Assembly (NCBI RefSeq): GCF_002982115.1
Contig: NZ_CP019980.1
Location: 1,744,001 to 1,808,000 of the forward strand
Source: Lysinibacillus sphaericus
GTDB lineage: Bacteria > Bacillota > Bacilli > Bacillales_A > Planococcaceae
DNA: 64,000 nucleotides
Direction: 5' to 3'
How positions within the stretch are numbered: position 1 is the first letter of the stretch; each line of letters starts with the position of its first letter. The notes under the pieces were generated by a model that saw only the letters and a program-made list of their open reading frames with translations, ran no database searches and was not told the origin of the DNA. This document shows, piece after piece, positions 17,733 through 27,578 of the stretch. A program made the position numbers and the translations under genes.

Positions 17733-18224
17733 GTGGAATTTGAAATAATAATCAACCCAAATTTTAAGATTGGAATACGTGATCCAGAAGATACAACGAT
17801 ATCTGAAGCACTAGATAATAGGTGTGTTAATAATCAATATTTTAAAATTAAGTGGTATGATACGTCATTAAGGATCAATTATGGAACACAAATAGCCGAT
17901 GGCATAAGCGATATTATTAAAATGTTAGAGGCAATAAAAAAAAGAGAGGAACGTTTTGTCGTAACTTTCCCAAGTCAAGCATTTTTCGAGACATGGATAT
18001 GTGAAATTGAAAAATATGATATTAAAATTAATTGGGATAGTCGTGATAACTATCACAGTATTACGATGAAAACTGATTTATTTATAAAAGAGTGGCTCAA
18101 GCTGTTACATCAACTACGACAAGTATTGATAGAAACTGGTTATAATAGTATAAATTTAGTAGATTTTTATTTAATTGAAAATATTGGGAGATTTCAGATT
18201 GAGGATTCAATATACAAAACTTGA
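17733..18224 (+). CDS. probable orphan immunity protein
   Basis: A 163-residue soluble protein. I chose the GTG at 17733 because GAGGTG at 17721-17726 is well placed and overlaps the stop of the toxin remnant; an ATG at 17700 is the alternative. There is no recognised domain; it has a WYDTSLRINYG strand and a WLKLLHQLRQVL helix. Placement after the tip at 17399 suggests a cognate pair. Confidence 0.5.
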   Translation: MEFEIIINPNFKIGIRDPEDTTISEALDNRCVNNQYFKIKWYDTSLRINYGTQIADGISDIIKMLEAIKKREERFVVTFPSQAFFETWICEIEKYDIKINWDSRDNYHSITMKTDLFIKEWLKLLHQLRQVLIETGYNSINLVDFYLIENIGRFQIEDSIYKT

Positions 18225-18237
18225 TAGGAAAGTTGGA

Positions 18238-19453
18238 TGCCGATTGAGTATAAGCGGAGTCTGGCAGGGTGAGTTCAGCGTATTCAACGTCCGGGTAATC
18301 GATGGACAGCGTATCAGCATGACAATCTAGGGAATGTCATTCAATTAGACTACTATGATTGCACGTTTGCCTATGAAAAAAACAGTTCGCTACTAGAAAC
18401 GGAAAACGAACATTTAACCATCAAGCTAGAATGAGACTCATCTAGGCAATGAATAAAGGAATGGCAAAACGACCAATGGATTGCCAGTAGCTATAACGAG
18501 GTGGGCAAATGACAAGTAGCTTTGCCAAATTCTCTAATGATGAAGAAGAAAATCTCCTAAGTTACGTTCAAGTATGACGTACTAGGTCGGTGGATAGAGA
18601 AGCGTTCTGAAAGTAAGGCTACTCATTTTGTATGGGATGGCAATACGATTCTGCATGAGTATTTCTCGCAGGATGTTGAGAATTCTGCGGAGAATGCTTC
18701 CGAGACAGAAGCCGAAATCGCAGATAGTCTCGTTACATGGGTATTCAATGATGGCTTTGTCCCTTCAGCAAAAATCACGAATAAAGGTAGCTACAGTATT
18801 ATTAGTGATTATCTAGGAACACCTGTAGAAGCCTATGATGAGCAAGGTTATAAGGTTTGGTCAGCTGAACTTGATGTGTATGGGCGAGTGAAAGAGTTCA
18901 CTGGTCAACAGGACTTCATTCCGTTTAGATATCAAGGGCAGTATGAAGATGTAGAAATTGGCTGTATTATAACCGATTCCGATACTACGACCCAGAGCAA
19001 GGAAATTATACGCAAGTTGACCCAATTGGGCTTGCGGGTGGGAATCCTACTTTATACAGTTACGTTGCTAATCCTAACTATCTTCTTGATCCACTTGGTT
19101 TAGAAAAATGTAGATTATCAGCAGCGGATAAGAAAACATTAGGCCCTGCTCCAACTGATATGGTAAAACCTCATTATCATCATATTGTGCGGGAAAAAGC
19201 CCCTAAAAATTGGGATTCTGTTCATAGAAAATACATTACTGATTCACAAGATATTATAAAAAAGCATGGTATAGGGCTAAATGATGATTTAAGAAACTTT
19301 ACTTGGGCGCAAAATGGTGGTGGCGCTCATACTAAAAAAGCTGCGAAATTTGTACATGATACATTAGTAGAAGCCAATAAGGAAGGAAAGGAAGCTGTTG
19401 AAGAGGCGCTTAAATTATTAGGGAAAAATGCTAAGAGAGGAAAGTTTTTTTAA
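18238..19453 (+). pseudogene. decayed RHS cassette with an AHH-type nuclease tip
   Basis: Pieces matching RHS core DNA from several places (regions of 10250-10500, then 11135 on) are joined with internal deletions, stops and frameshifts. A one-base deletion near 18963 (GGCTTG to GGCTG) breaks the last RHS segment; after it the frame runs through DPIGLAGGN and DPLGL into the tip. The tip (about 19100-19453) has [11 protein letters not shown], an [11 protein letters not shown] segment and a [13 protein letters not shown] helix, the AHH nuclease pattern. The tip frame itself is intact. Confidence 0.75.
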
Positions 19454-20578
19454 ATGGAAAATATAAAAAAGATATTTAATGATAACGCCGATATTTTTTA
19501 CAAGATTTACGATTCCATTCGCAATGACGATATAAAATCACTTGATAATATTTTTACCAAATATCCTGATTTCTTTAATATACCAGTATACGGAAATACA
19601 GAAAAAAATGAAAGTTTACTACATTTTGCTGCATCACGTGAGAAGAAAAATGCTTGTTTGTATTTGATTGAAAAAGGAATTAGTGTAAATGTTGTTGACT
19701 GTTGGTACTGTACACCGCTCGAATATGCAGCAGGACAAGGAGACATAGGATTGGTAGAAAAACTTATGTCAAATAATGCATGGGTAGATGGAGATTGCAG
19801 AGGAATTATTACCCCATTAATCTCTGCGGTAATTGAGGGACATATAGAAATTGTTAAGTATCTGCTGGACTGTGGAGCTGACATAAATAGATTACATCGT
19901 AGATTTAATCAAACGCCATTAGATTTGGCCAAGGTATATGGACATCAAGACATATTTGAGTTATTAAAGTCAAGAGGTGGGTTATCGGCACAAGAACAAA
20001 TGGATTTAATGAACGAAAGAGGAGACGGTATTTTAGCACATATTGATAATAATGTAGGTTCAATACTTTCTACAGTATTAAAAAAAGATACTATAGACAT
20101 AAGAACAGCCTTAATAGAAAAAGACAAGAAATTTAAGTTACTATTTACTATTGGTTTGTTTGAATCTCTACCAAGAATTGAATTGATGATGAGTGTTCCG
20201 TATGATTGGCCAATAAATCTACAACTCATTGAAGAAAAATGCGTTGAATCATTTCCAATACAATTAATGTTTTTGTTGGGCCAATATAGGTTGGATGGCA
20301 ATAAACTTCATGAAGGAATAGTCATTGAAAAGACGGATACGAATTGGAATCAACTAGAATGGCCAGAAAGCATTGATGCATTTATTCTAACAGATTATCA
20401 GTTTAATCCGAATTCAGAGCAGACTGAGGAAGTAGAGGAAGATGATGATGAAGTTAGTTTATTGCTACTGATCCCTATTAAATATCCGAAAACTGGTTGT
20501 CCTAAGGGAATTAAAATGGAAAATTGGTTAAATAAACACCGTTCAGCAAAATGGGGAAAAGTTTCTTTAAAGGTATAG
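19454..20578 (+). CDS. ankyrin-repeat plus SUFU-domain immunity protein
   Basis: A 374-residue protein starting directly after the AHH tip stop. Residues 45-175 contain about four ankyrin repeats (LLHFAASREKKNACLYLIEKG, then TPLEYAAGQGDIGLVEKLM and TPLISAVIEGHIEIVKYLL). Residues 200-374 resemble the suppressor-of-fused (SUFU) domain, with a PIKYPKTGCP..G motif near the end. Both domain types are known as immunity modules next to polymorphic toxins; their fusion in one protein and tight coupling to the AHH tip support that role here. The acidic EEVEEDDDE loop near 320 is typical of SUFU insertions. Confidence 0.7.
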   Translation: MENIKKIFNDNADIFYKIYDSIRNDDIKSLDNIFTKYPDFFNIPVYGNTEKNESLLHFAASREKKNACLYLIEKGISVNVVDCWYCTPLEYAAGQGDIGLVEKLMSNNAWVDGDCRGIITPLISAVIEGHIEIVKYLLDCGADINRLHRRFNQTPLDLAKVYGHQDIFELLKSRGGLSAQEQMDLMNERGDGILAHIDNNVGSILSTVLKKDTIDIRTALIEKDKKFKLLFTIGLFESLPRIELMMSVPYDWPINLQLIEEKCVESFPIQLMFLLGQYRLDGNKLHEGIVIEKTDTNWNQLEWPESIDAFILTDYQFNPNSEQTEEVEEDDDEVSLLLLIPIKYPKTGCPKGIKMENWLNKHRSAKWGKVSLKV

Positions 20579-20623
20579 CATAGTATTAGTAAGGTTTTTA
20601 GAATATACTGTAAAAAAGAGTAT

Positions 20624-20681
20624 ATCACCTCCTGAAGGTTAGAGCAGATGCCTAAATTTCAGGGGGTGGTTTTATTTTTTT
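20624..20681 (+). terminator. intrinsic terminator
   Basis: CACCTCCTGAA pairs with TTCAGGGGGTG across a 20-base loop, and TTTTATTTTTTT follows. The rest of 20579-20844 shows nothing else. Confidence 0.65.
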
Positions 20682-20844
20682 AACTCTCTAAACATTAAAG
20701 ATTAAATCCTACAGAAAACTTAAAATAAGATAGTTACGGCTTCATGATTTCCTTTCTAATAGTAAAATAAAGTTATAAATTACTTATATAAGTTTCTAAT
20801 TTCGTTCTTTATTTAGGAACAGTATAAAAGATAATAAGTTTGCA

Positions 20845-21787
20845 CGCAATTTGATGCACTAGGTAGGCGGATAGAGAAGTGTTCGGAAGGTAGAGCTACT
20901 TATTTTGTATGGGATGGCAATACGATTCTGCATGAGTATTTCTCGCAGGATGTTGAGAATTCAGTGGAGAATGCTTCCGAGGCAGAAGCCGAAATCGCAG
21001 ATAATCTCGTGACATGGGTATTTAATGATGGCTTTGTCCCTTCAGCTAAGATAACGAGTGAAGGCAACTACAGCATTATTAGTGATTATTTAGGAACGCC
21101 TGTCGAAGCTTATGATGAACAAGGTCATAAGGTTTGGTCGGCTGAGCTTGATGTGTATGGGCGAGTGAACGAGTTTACGGGTGAGAAAGATTTCATTCCG
21201 TTTAGATATCAAGGGCAGTATGAAGATGTAGAAATTGGCTTGTATTATAACCGATTCCGATACTATGACCCAGAGCAAGGGAAGTATACGCACGTTGACC
21301 CGATTGGGCTGGCTGGTGGGAACCTACGTTGTATGGTATGTAAATGATCCTAACATTTTAGCGAGAGCACCTAGCCCAATTCTTGCTGGAAACCGAAAAA
21401 AGCTGGAGATATAATATCAGGATATCAAGCTCACCGTGTTAGTACAACTAATACATGGGAAACACATCAATCCTTCTTTGACTCTATTGGTATGGGGGAT
21501 TAAGAGATGAAGTATTTATTGGTATTATGATGCCTGGCAACCCCAACACATTAAAAGGAAGCTCTTTTAGTATGATTCATAATACTCAACACCCTATGTA
21601 TAGTGATTATGTCTTGAGTAGGGTGACGGATATTGCCGATTAACACTCTCTGGGATTAATAAATGAAAAAGAGGATAGGACAGATATTAAAAAATTGCAA
21701 GTAGAATTGAAAAACAAAATACAGAAGGGGCACTTTGGTACTGTGCAATCTAGGAAATATCTTAAGTTTCAAAGATTAGGGAGATAG
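20845..21787 (+). pseudogene. decayed RHS 3' cassette with degenerate AHH-like tip
   Basis: From 20847 the DNA matches the RHS core (from the GRRIEKCSEGRATYFVWDG segment on) and stays in frame to the DPIGLAGGN region, where small deletions near 21327 and 21340 shift it. The tip is broken by at least two stops. It still shows ISGYQAHRVST, a THQSFFDSIGMG segment like the FLDSIGLP of the main tip, and IHNTQHPMYSDYV. It thus looks like a relative of the AHH tip at 11700-12086, and an Imm11-like gene follows directly, as there. Confidence 0.7.
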
Positions 21788-21788
21788 T

Positions 21789-22415
21789 ATGAGTTATTAT
21801 ATGATTGTTAAGGATAATGTAAAGTCGCCTATTTTTTTGAAGGGCGTTATTCACGAATCATTTGATGAAACAAAATATAGTGAGGCAATGGGATACGAAT
21901 GGAATAAAATCTTTTTTCAAAAACAAGAAATGCCAAAAGATTTATGGTTAATTACTAATAATAAAATTGAATTTGACTATTATGAGGGTTTTAATGGTCA
22001 TATTATCAGTAGTGATTTTTTTACTTTGATGAATCAAGTAAATACTTTACAAAAGTATGTTACATCAAATCTACAAGTTGTTAGTTCAAAGGGAAAATCT
22101 AAAGTAAAAAAACCCTATTATTTTATTAAGTATTATAATAGAGAAGATTTCGTTGATTACGAGAAGTCAGAGTTTACAAAAAGAAGTGTTCCAGAAAATA
22201 AGGTTTTTGACATAAATTATATGGTTGGAAAATATCAAAAAATTGTTCTACAAGAAAATGATAGAGACGTGTTTTGCTTGAATGACTTAAAATTAGCAAG
22301 ATATCTATTTTGTTCAGAAAGGTTTAAGCAACTTTGTGAAGAAAAACAAATGAAAGGAATTCAATTTATAGAATTAGAAGATGTTCCTCAATATTTTTCT
22401 TCATATGATCGGTAA
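21789..22415 (+). CDS. Imm11-like immunity protein
   Basis: A 208-residue protein paralogous to those at 12109 and 34375 (shared PIFLKGVIHESFDE, PKDLWLITNNKIEFDYYE, YYFIKYYNRE and YLFCSERFK...MKGIQFIEL). It has the Imm11/DUF1629 layout. It starts two bases after the decayed AHH-like tip, so its toxin is dead while the immunity frame is intact. The 22416-22631 gap is AT-rich and empty. Confidence 0.7.
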   Translation: MSYYMIVKDNVKSPIFLKGVIHESFDETKYSEAMGYEWNKIFFQKQEMPKDLWLITNNKIEFDYYEGFNGHIISSDFFTLMNQVNTLQKYVTSNLQVVSSKGKSKVKKPYYFIKYYNREDFVDYEKSEFTKRSVPENKVFDINYMVGKYQKIVLQENDRDVFCLNDLKLARYLFCSERFKQLCEEKQMKGIQFIELEDVPQYFSSYDR

Positions 22416-22631
22416 TAAATTTTTGTAAGTGAGTTAATTTCATAAATGCATTTTTGATTAAAAAATACGAACAATGTGTTCTGAAAATACTAATAATAAA
22501 ATATCGTTCGTTTTATTCGAATTTAATCATGACCACGAAATTCAAAGTTCGTGTTTATTTATAGGAAATTGAATTGAAAAATTGATTCAAGTATATATAA
22601 AAGTGAATTTGATAGTAAAGGAGTAAAAAAT

Positions 22632-23135
22632 ATGAAAATATTAGAGGTTATTAAAAAAATTGAACTGGATAGTAATTGTAAAATTGTGAAAAGGCACACA
22701 GATTACGCTAGTGATTTAGCTCTACCAAAAGATTTGAATTATTTTTTTAGTAATTATGACTCTTTACAAATGTTTTTAGATAAGCCATACGGAATAAAAA
22801 TTGTTTCTTCAAATGAGTTTATTCCAACTAGTAAAAGGCTTTACCCGGAAGATGATATTATTTGGGAGGAACTTGAAGGTGATATAAGTAATGAATGGTA
22901 TCTTATTGCTGAGTCTGAACAAATAAACCAATATATTAGTATTGACTTAAGCAAGTCTCATTTTGGTTATTGCTATGATAGTTTTTTGGAAACCCATGCA
23001 ACACCGAGTGATAGTCAGATTATTGCTAAAAGCTTTACGGAACTGTTAGAACATTTATACTCGAGTAAAGGTGAACATTGGTTTTGGTTGGCCGAAAATT
23101 TTAAATCTTATGGGGATGCTTATGATGGCAGATAA
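22632..23135 (+). CDS. SMI1/KNR4 (SUKH) family orphan immunity protein
   Basis: A 167-residue protein with the SMI1/KNR4 pattern: LALPKDLNYFFSNY near residue 35, an IKIVSSNEFIPTS segment, EWYLIAESE and YISIDLS strands, and an FTELLEHLYSS helix. SUKH proteins are widespread immunity proteins against nuclease toxins. There is a good site (AAAGGAG) before the ATG. No toxin lies directly upstream. Confidence 0.7.
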   Translation: MKILEVIKKIELDSNCKIVKRHTDYASDLALPKDLNYFFSNYDSLQMFLDKPYGIKIVSSNEFIPTSKRLYPEDDIIWEELEGDISNEWYLIAESEQINQYISIDLSKSHFGYCYDSFLETHATPSDSQIIAKSFTELLEHLYSSKGEHWFWLAENFKSYGDAYDGR

Positions 23136-23187
23136 AAAAGAAATAGGAATATACAGTTGCAGTCTTGAATGACTTTAGTGTTTGATA

Positions 23188-23239
23188 GAAACATATGTAA
23201 AGAAGATATAAAAATATTTTTCTTTACATATGTTTTTGT
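23188..23239 (+). terminator. hairpin terminator, copy 2 of the AACATATGTAAAG type
   Basis: ACATATGTAAAGAA pairs with TTCTTTACATATGT, and a T run follows. It has the same stem as the copy at 24478. Confidence 0.7.
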
Positions 23240-23418
23240 TTGATTCCTTATAAGGCCGTATACAACCCTAGCTATTCGCCAAATATAAAAACATATTCTT
23301 AGAGTTTTCTTGAATCGCACTTGTTTTCTATATACTTTTAGTATAGAAGAAATTGAAACTGCTTGTAGCATAATCTTTCAGCCACATCGGATTCAAAGAT
23401 GCTTTGGGAGCAAAGTAC

Positions 23419-23742
23419 GCATCAATCGTTCACAGATAATAAGTAGCTTTTAATTATGACGCGTTAGGTAGGGGGTTAGAGAAGTGTTCGGAAGGAAAAG
23501 CTACTTATTTTGTATGGGATGGCAATACGATTCTGCATGAGAATTTCTCGCAGGAAAATTCAGTGGAGAATGCTTCCCAACCAGATGCCAAAATCGCAGA
23601 TAATCTAGTGACATGTGTATTGTATGATGGCTTTGTTCCTTCAGCTAAGATAATGAGTGAAGGCAACTAACATTATTAGTGATTATCTGGGAACACCTGT
23701 CGAAGCCTATGATAAACAAGGTCATAATGTTCACAAAAATTA
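23419..23742 (+). pseudogene. decayed RHS fragment without tip
   Basis: Worn DNA matches two RHS core pieces joined near 23450: the LGNRSQIT segment, then the GRGLEKCSEG...YFVWDGNTILHE segment, the variable linker and YLGTPVEAYD. It has several frameshifts and a stop, and ends abruptly near 23740 before the next immunity gene. No toxin tip remains. A further 100 bases upstream (23240-23418) hold nothing recognised. Confidence 0.65.
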
Positions 23743-23807
23743 ATAAACGATTTAAGACAAGATTTGAGAAAAGGTAAAATAATACTACATTGTGAGGGGG
23801 GATTTTT

Positions 23808-24386
23808 ATGAGTTATTATCAGTTATATAGCAATTATAGAAGAGATGTTTTTTTTGATTACACAGAAAAGAACACTTTTAATCAATATGATTTAGAAGAG
23901 GGTAATGTCTACCCTTTAGATGAGAAACTTTCTTATTCAGTAGATAAACTTGATACTTATTTAAACGATTATGATATCCTGCCAACAATAGGGGGGCTAT
24001 TGGTAAGTTTAAAATTCAAACAACTAGTTGAGCGATTAGGATCAGATTGTCAGTTCATTCCTGCAGTCATATCGTCTACAAAGAGCGGCGAAATCAATGA
24101 AACATTTTTTGTCATGAATGTATTAAATCTAGTACCTTGTTTGGATTGGGAAAACTCGGAATATAAACCATTATTAAAATCCTTACCAGACGGACCAATT
24201 AAACTACTGACTATAAAATATGTTCCCAATTCTTTAGAAGGGCATCATATTGTAAGAATGAAAGAATATACAGGAAATATCATTGTTGATGAATTATTTA
24301 TAAAAGCATGTAAAGAAGAAAAGATAAAAGGAGTAATGTTTGTCAAAGAGGGAAGTACCCAACGACCGGAATTCGTTGAAATGTAG
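23808..24386 (+). CDS. Imm11-like immunity protein, second subfamily
   Basis: A 192-residue protein with an Imm11/DUF1629-like layout: an N-terminal YYQLYSNYRRDVFFDY, a central LVPCLDWENSEY segment, a VNSLEGHHIVRMKEY-type strand, and the C-terminal ELFIKACKEEKIKGVMFVKEG. Worn or shortened copies of the same subfamily lie at 31425 and 36269. There is a strong GAGGGGGGA site. It is an orphan; the RHS piece upstream has lost its tip. Confidence 0.65.
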   Translation: MSYYQLYSNYRRDVFFDYTEKNTFNQYDLEEGNVYPLDEKLSYSVDKLDTYLNDYDILPTIGGLLVSLKFKQLVERLGSDCQFIPAVISSTKSGEINETFFVMNVLNLVPCLDWENSEYKPLLKSLPDGPIKLLTIKYVPNSLEGHHIVRMKEYTGNIIVDELFIKACKEEKIKGVMFVKEGSTQRPEFVEM

Positions 24387-24477
24387 GGTATTCCTAATAA
24401 TATTTAGTGCTTATTATTATGGGCGAAAACAGTTATAATACAGAATTTTCTTATTACTGCCTTAATTAAGTTGTCGC

Positions 24478-24526
24478 AACATATGTAAAGAAATTGTCGT
24501 AAGCTTTTTCTTTACATATGTTTTTT
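24478..24526 (+). terminator. hairpin terminator, copy 3 of the AACATATGTAAAG type
   Basis: AACATATGTAAAG pairs with CTTTACATATGTT and is followed by TTTTTATT. It lies downstream of the 23808 gene. Confidence 0.7.
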
Positions 24527-24639
24527 ATTGTATATTGAATTATTAAAGTGCGTGTATTTCTATTTTTAATAAATTACTTAACATAAAGATGTAATATCTC
24601 TAGTACAGGATACATACTTAAATTTTTCGCTTAACGACC

Positions 24640-24992
24640 ATGGGCAATGTCTCGCAAATGACAGCCTCTCGCTCCGAGCAAGACCAGTAGACAGCCTCGA
24701 TACAGTACAATGAACTAGGTCAAGAGATTGAGCCAATCTTACCGGAAGACGTTATTAATAAATGGCAGTATGATATCCAAATTATCAATTACGCAGTATG
24801 GTCAATGAGTTAACGGGTGTAAAAGTGACTTATGGTAACGACGAATTTAGTATATGTTTAGAACAAATACCGGTAGTTCTACATGGCAAAGAATCAGACT
24901 TTTTCAAAACAGAGGCTAATATAATAAAAGCTTTTGAAGATGCAGGCGAAGACCTTGCAAATAAAATAAAAAGTCCTGGTTGTTCAAAATAA
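24640..24992 (+). pseudogene. RHS core fragment fused directly to a toxin tail
   Basis: Bases 24640-24850 match RHS core (NVLQMTASRSEQ to the LTGVKVTYGYDEFS segment) with deletions and stops. At about 24853 the match ends and a 45-codon AT-rich tail begins (CLEQIPVVLHGKES...SPGCSK), without the usual DPxGL boundary. The tail is probably the end of an old toxin tip joined by deletion of the RHS 3' part. Confidence 0.6.
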
Positions 24993-25013
24993 GGGAATCA
25001 AGGAGAGGATATT

Positions 25014-25874
25014 ATGGTTTTTGACAAAGTTTATTTCAATAGGAACTTTAGATTTATTAATATAAATCCAGATAAAGAGGTAGTTGATATCGAGGATATA
25101 AGAAGGCAAGAAATAGACAGTGTGTCAATTACACATGATGCTATAAAGCACAAGTTTGATGATATTAAAAATCTTAATAGCATTTCAAATATTAGGGGGC
25201 TTAGGTTAAACTCTTATGATTATAAATCCTTAAATGAACTAAAAAATTATAGTTCATTAGAATACTTTAATTTTCTTGGGAAAACTGATGAAGTAATTCC
25301 TTTTTCGCAGTTAAATTCATTGTGGTGTGTTTACTTAAATTACAATAAAAAAACATGTAGTTCAATTTTTCAAAACAAGAATATTGAGCACTTATTTATT
25401 GATAATTATAGTGGCGATTCTTCTGAGGAGTTCAATATATTTACAGAAGCTAAAAGAATAGGGCTAGTAAAAACTAAAATATTTGAATTTGAAGCACTTA
25501 AGTATATGCCTTCCTTAGAGCACTTAGGAATAAGTTATAATTCAAAAATGACTTCTTTAAAGTGGATGGAAGGAGGAAAATCATTAAATTCAATAGGTTT
25601 TCAAAATTGTAAAAATATTGAGGATTGGAGTTCAATTGGAAATGTCTCTAGCATAGAAAAAATAATAATTGAGAGCTGTGGTGAAATTCCTTCATTAGAT
25701 TTCCTTCATCAGCTACCTAATTTACAAGAAGTTCGTATTATCGGAACAACAAGTATTGGGGATGGAAAAATAAAAAATTTAATGAACCATAAAACTATAA
25801 AATATTTATTTCTACCAATTAAGAAAGAATATGATATCAAACTAGCTGACTTAGAGGATTTTAACAATCGCTAG
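25014..25874 (+). CDS. leucine-rich-repeat-like orphan immunity protein
   Basis: A 286-residue protein made mostly of irregular LRR units about 22 residues long (for example MPSLEHLGISYN, LNSIGFQNCKN, LPNLQEVRIIG). The repeats cover residues 55-275. LRR proteins of this kind are known beside polymorphic toxin tips. It starts 21 bases after the toxin tail at 24992 behind GGAGAGGA, consistent with a former toxin-immunity pair. Confidence 0.6.
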   Translation: MVFDKVYFNRNFRFININPDKEVVDIEDIRRQEIDSVSITHDAIKHKFDDIKNLNSISNIRGLRLNSYDYKSLNELKNYSSLEYFNFLGKTDEVIPFSQLNSLWCVYLNYNKKTCSSIFQNKNIEHLFIDNYSGDSSEEFNIFTEAKRIGLVKTKIFEFEALKYMPSLEHLGISYNSKMTSLKWMEGGKSLNSIGFQNCKNIEDWSSIGNVSSIEKIIIESCGEIPSLDFLHQLPNLQEVRIIGTTSIGDGKIKNLMNHKTIKYLFLPIKKEYDIKLADLEDFNNR

Positions 25875-25974
25875 AAAATTAGTGAAAAAATCAATCTTAT
25901 ATCTAAATAGAGGTCTAGAAATCTTTAATGACAATATTGAAAGTTTTAAGGTATGTGGAAGGAGATAGACAGGG

Positions 25975-26793
25975 ATGGAGATAGAAATGGCTCGCAAATT
26001 ATGGTTGAATGAAATGACTGAGAAAGAATTTATAGATGCTTTTTTTCCCAACGGTATAGACTCTGAATATGTTTTAAAATTACTGTATGGCGCTTATGAA
26101 ATTCGAGATGTGGAAGCTGTTAGATGGATGTTATTTGTTGCTTCTAAATTTGACTTGTTCACTTTAAATTATACAAGGGTACTATGTAGTCTTATTGAAG
26201 AGGATTGGCACAAATCTCATGAAGACATTGCTTTTACATTATCAAAACTAAAGCCATTAAGCGCTGTTGAATCGCTTTATAAAGCTGTATTTCATGAACT
26301 TGCATACCTTGATTACGATGATAATTTTGCATTAGCTGTAAAATGTATTTGGGGTCTGGGTAATATAAACAGTCCTGACTCTATTGAAAAATTAAAATCT
26401 CTTTCTAAATCTAACAATGAAACTATTAAAAGAAATGCAATGGAACAGCTCGAAATGCGTGGTCTGTTTACTGAAAGACAATCTGAACTGATTTTAAATC
26501 TTTTTAAGAATGAGATTTCACAAGGAGATTTTATTGAAGATTTTTATCCAGATTATCTTTACACTGCTGATGACTTTAAGCGTTCGGATTATGTGTTAAA
26601 ATTGATTTGCGATGAATATGAAAAAAGAGATGCCCAATCTGTAGAGTATTTGCTTTATGTTGCTTCGGTTTTTGGGCTGATAACTGCGCAATACAAGAAA
26701 ATAGCAAGTAATTTGATTAAAGAAGAGTGGTATCAAAAACAAGAAGAAACCGTCTCTCTTGTGGACTTGGCCAAATTATCTTCAAATCACTAA
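25975..26793 (+). CDS. alpha-helical immunity-type protein with an internal duplication
   Basis: A 272-residue, all-helical protein. Two halves repeat: residues 20-75 (SEYVLKLLYGAYEIRDVEAV...LFVASKFDLF) and residues 190-255 (SDYVLKLICDEYEKRDAQSV...LYVASVFGLI), each followed by an EEDW or EEWY motif. Between them is a HEAT-like stretch (WGLGNINSPDSIEKLKSL). The family is not recognised with certainty. An AAGGAGA site supports the ATG at 25975; an ATG at 25987 is possible. Confidence 0.5.
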   Translation: MEIEMARKLWLNEMTEKEFIDAFFPNGIDSEYVLKLLYGAYEIRDVEAVRWMLFVASKFDLFTLNYTRVLCSLIEEDWHKSHEDIAFTLSKLKPLSAVESLYKAVFHELAYLDYDDNFALAVKCIWGLGNINSPDSIEKLKSLSKSNNETIKRNAMEQLEMRGLFTERQSELILNLFKNEISQGDFIEDFYPDYLYTADDFKRSDYVLKLICDEYEKRDAQSVEYLLYVASVFGLITAQYKKIASNLIKEEWYQKQEETVSLVDLAKLSSNH

Positions 26794-26810
26794 AATATTG
26801 ATGGGGAAAC

Positions 26811-27164
26811 TACTTTTTATGGGACGGAAAAATGATTTTGTATGAATGGGTTGAAGATGGTATCTATACATGTATAGATAGTGCTACGAAGGCATCCGCA
26901 AACAATGAGGAAACTGACTTATCAGCTACGAAAAAAGAAACGTACTGCTAAGTTTTATGGACGATCAAATACAATTATTGCTATTGATACGGATAAGTTA
27001 GACTCTAACAAAATTTTTGATGTATCTAATGGGATTGATTTTCAAACAGGTAAGCGTTTAAAAATTTAGCATATAGCTATGAAAAGAAATATGGTGAGGT
27101 TCTCATACAAGTTGAAATACATAAAAGTGCCTATACTATTCATAAAAAGGGAAGGTACCATTAA
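26811..27164 (+). pseudogene. short RHS fragment and broken toxin tip
   Basis: A worn copy of the YFVWDGNTILHEY segment near 26815-26850 and a variable linker (SATKASANNEE) are followed by a broken tip. One frame reads IIAIDTDKLDSNKIFDVSNG and ends at 27069; another continues YSYEKKYGEVLIQ to a stop near 27164. The tip family is not named. Confidence 0.5.
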
Positions 27165-27167
27165 ATT

Positions 27168-27515
27168 ATGAAAATAGATTATCGAAGTGAAATTGACAAA
27201 ATTAGAAATTCTTTAAAAAACTATTACAATGAACAATTCAAAAGTGAAGAGGAAGATTACATTGAAAACAAAAAGACTAAAGAACAAATAAAAAATTTAA
27301 TAATTCAAGTTTATAATGATAGTACTCTATCTGAAGCAGACAAAGGGGATATAATAAAAGTAGCGGTAGAACTTCTGGTAAAGAATACAGGTTGTGCAGA
27401 AGACGGAGAGATTGCTGAAGATATTCTTGATAGTCTTTTTAATGATATGAAAATACTAAGTCAGGAAAATATTGATAATTTTTACGAGCAATATACAAGC
27501 AGAAGATGGCGATAA
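27168..27515 (+). CDS. small acidic helical protein, probable orphan immunity
   Basis: A 115-residue, highly charged, helical protein starting right after the broken tip. No domain is recognised. A two-domain helical layout and position after a toxin remnant suggest immunity. Confidence 0.45.
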   Translation: MKIDYRSEIDKIRNSLKNYYNEQFKSEEEDYIENKKTKEQIKNLIIQVYNDSTLSEADKGDIIKVAVELLVKNTGCAEDGEIAEDILDSLFNDMKILSQENIDNFYEQYTSRRWR

Positions 27516-27578
27516 GGACTGGGTCATTCTCAAAAAGTAGACGTCAGTTTAGAAAAGTAAAAACAAAGCCCATGTTCT

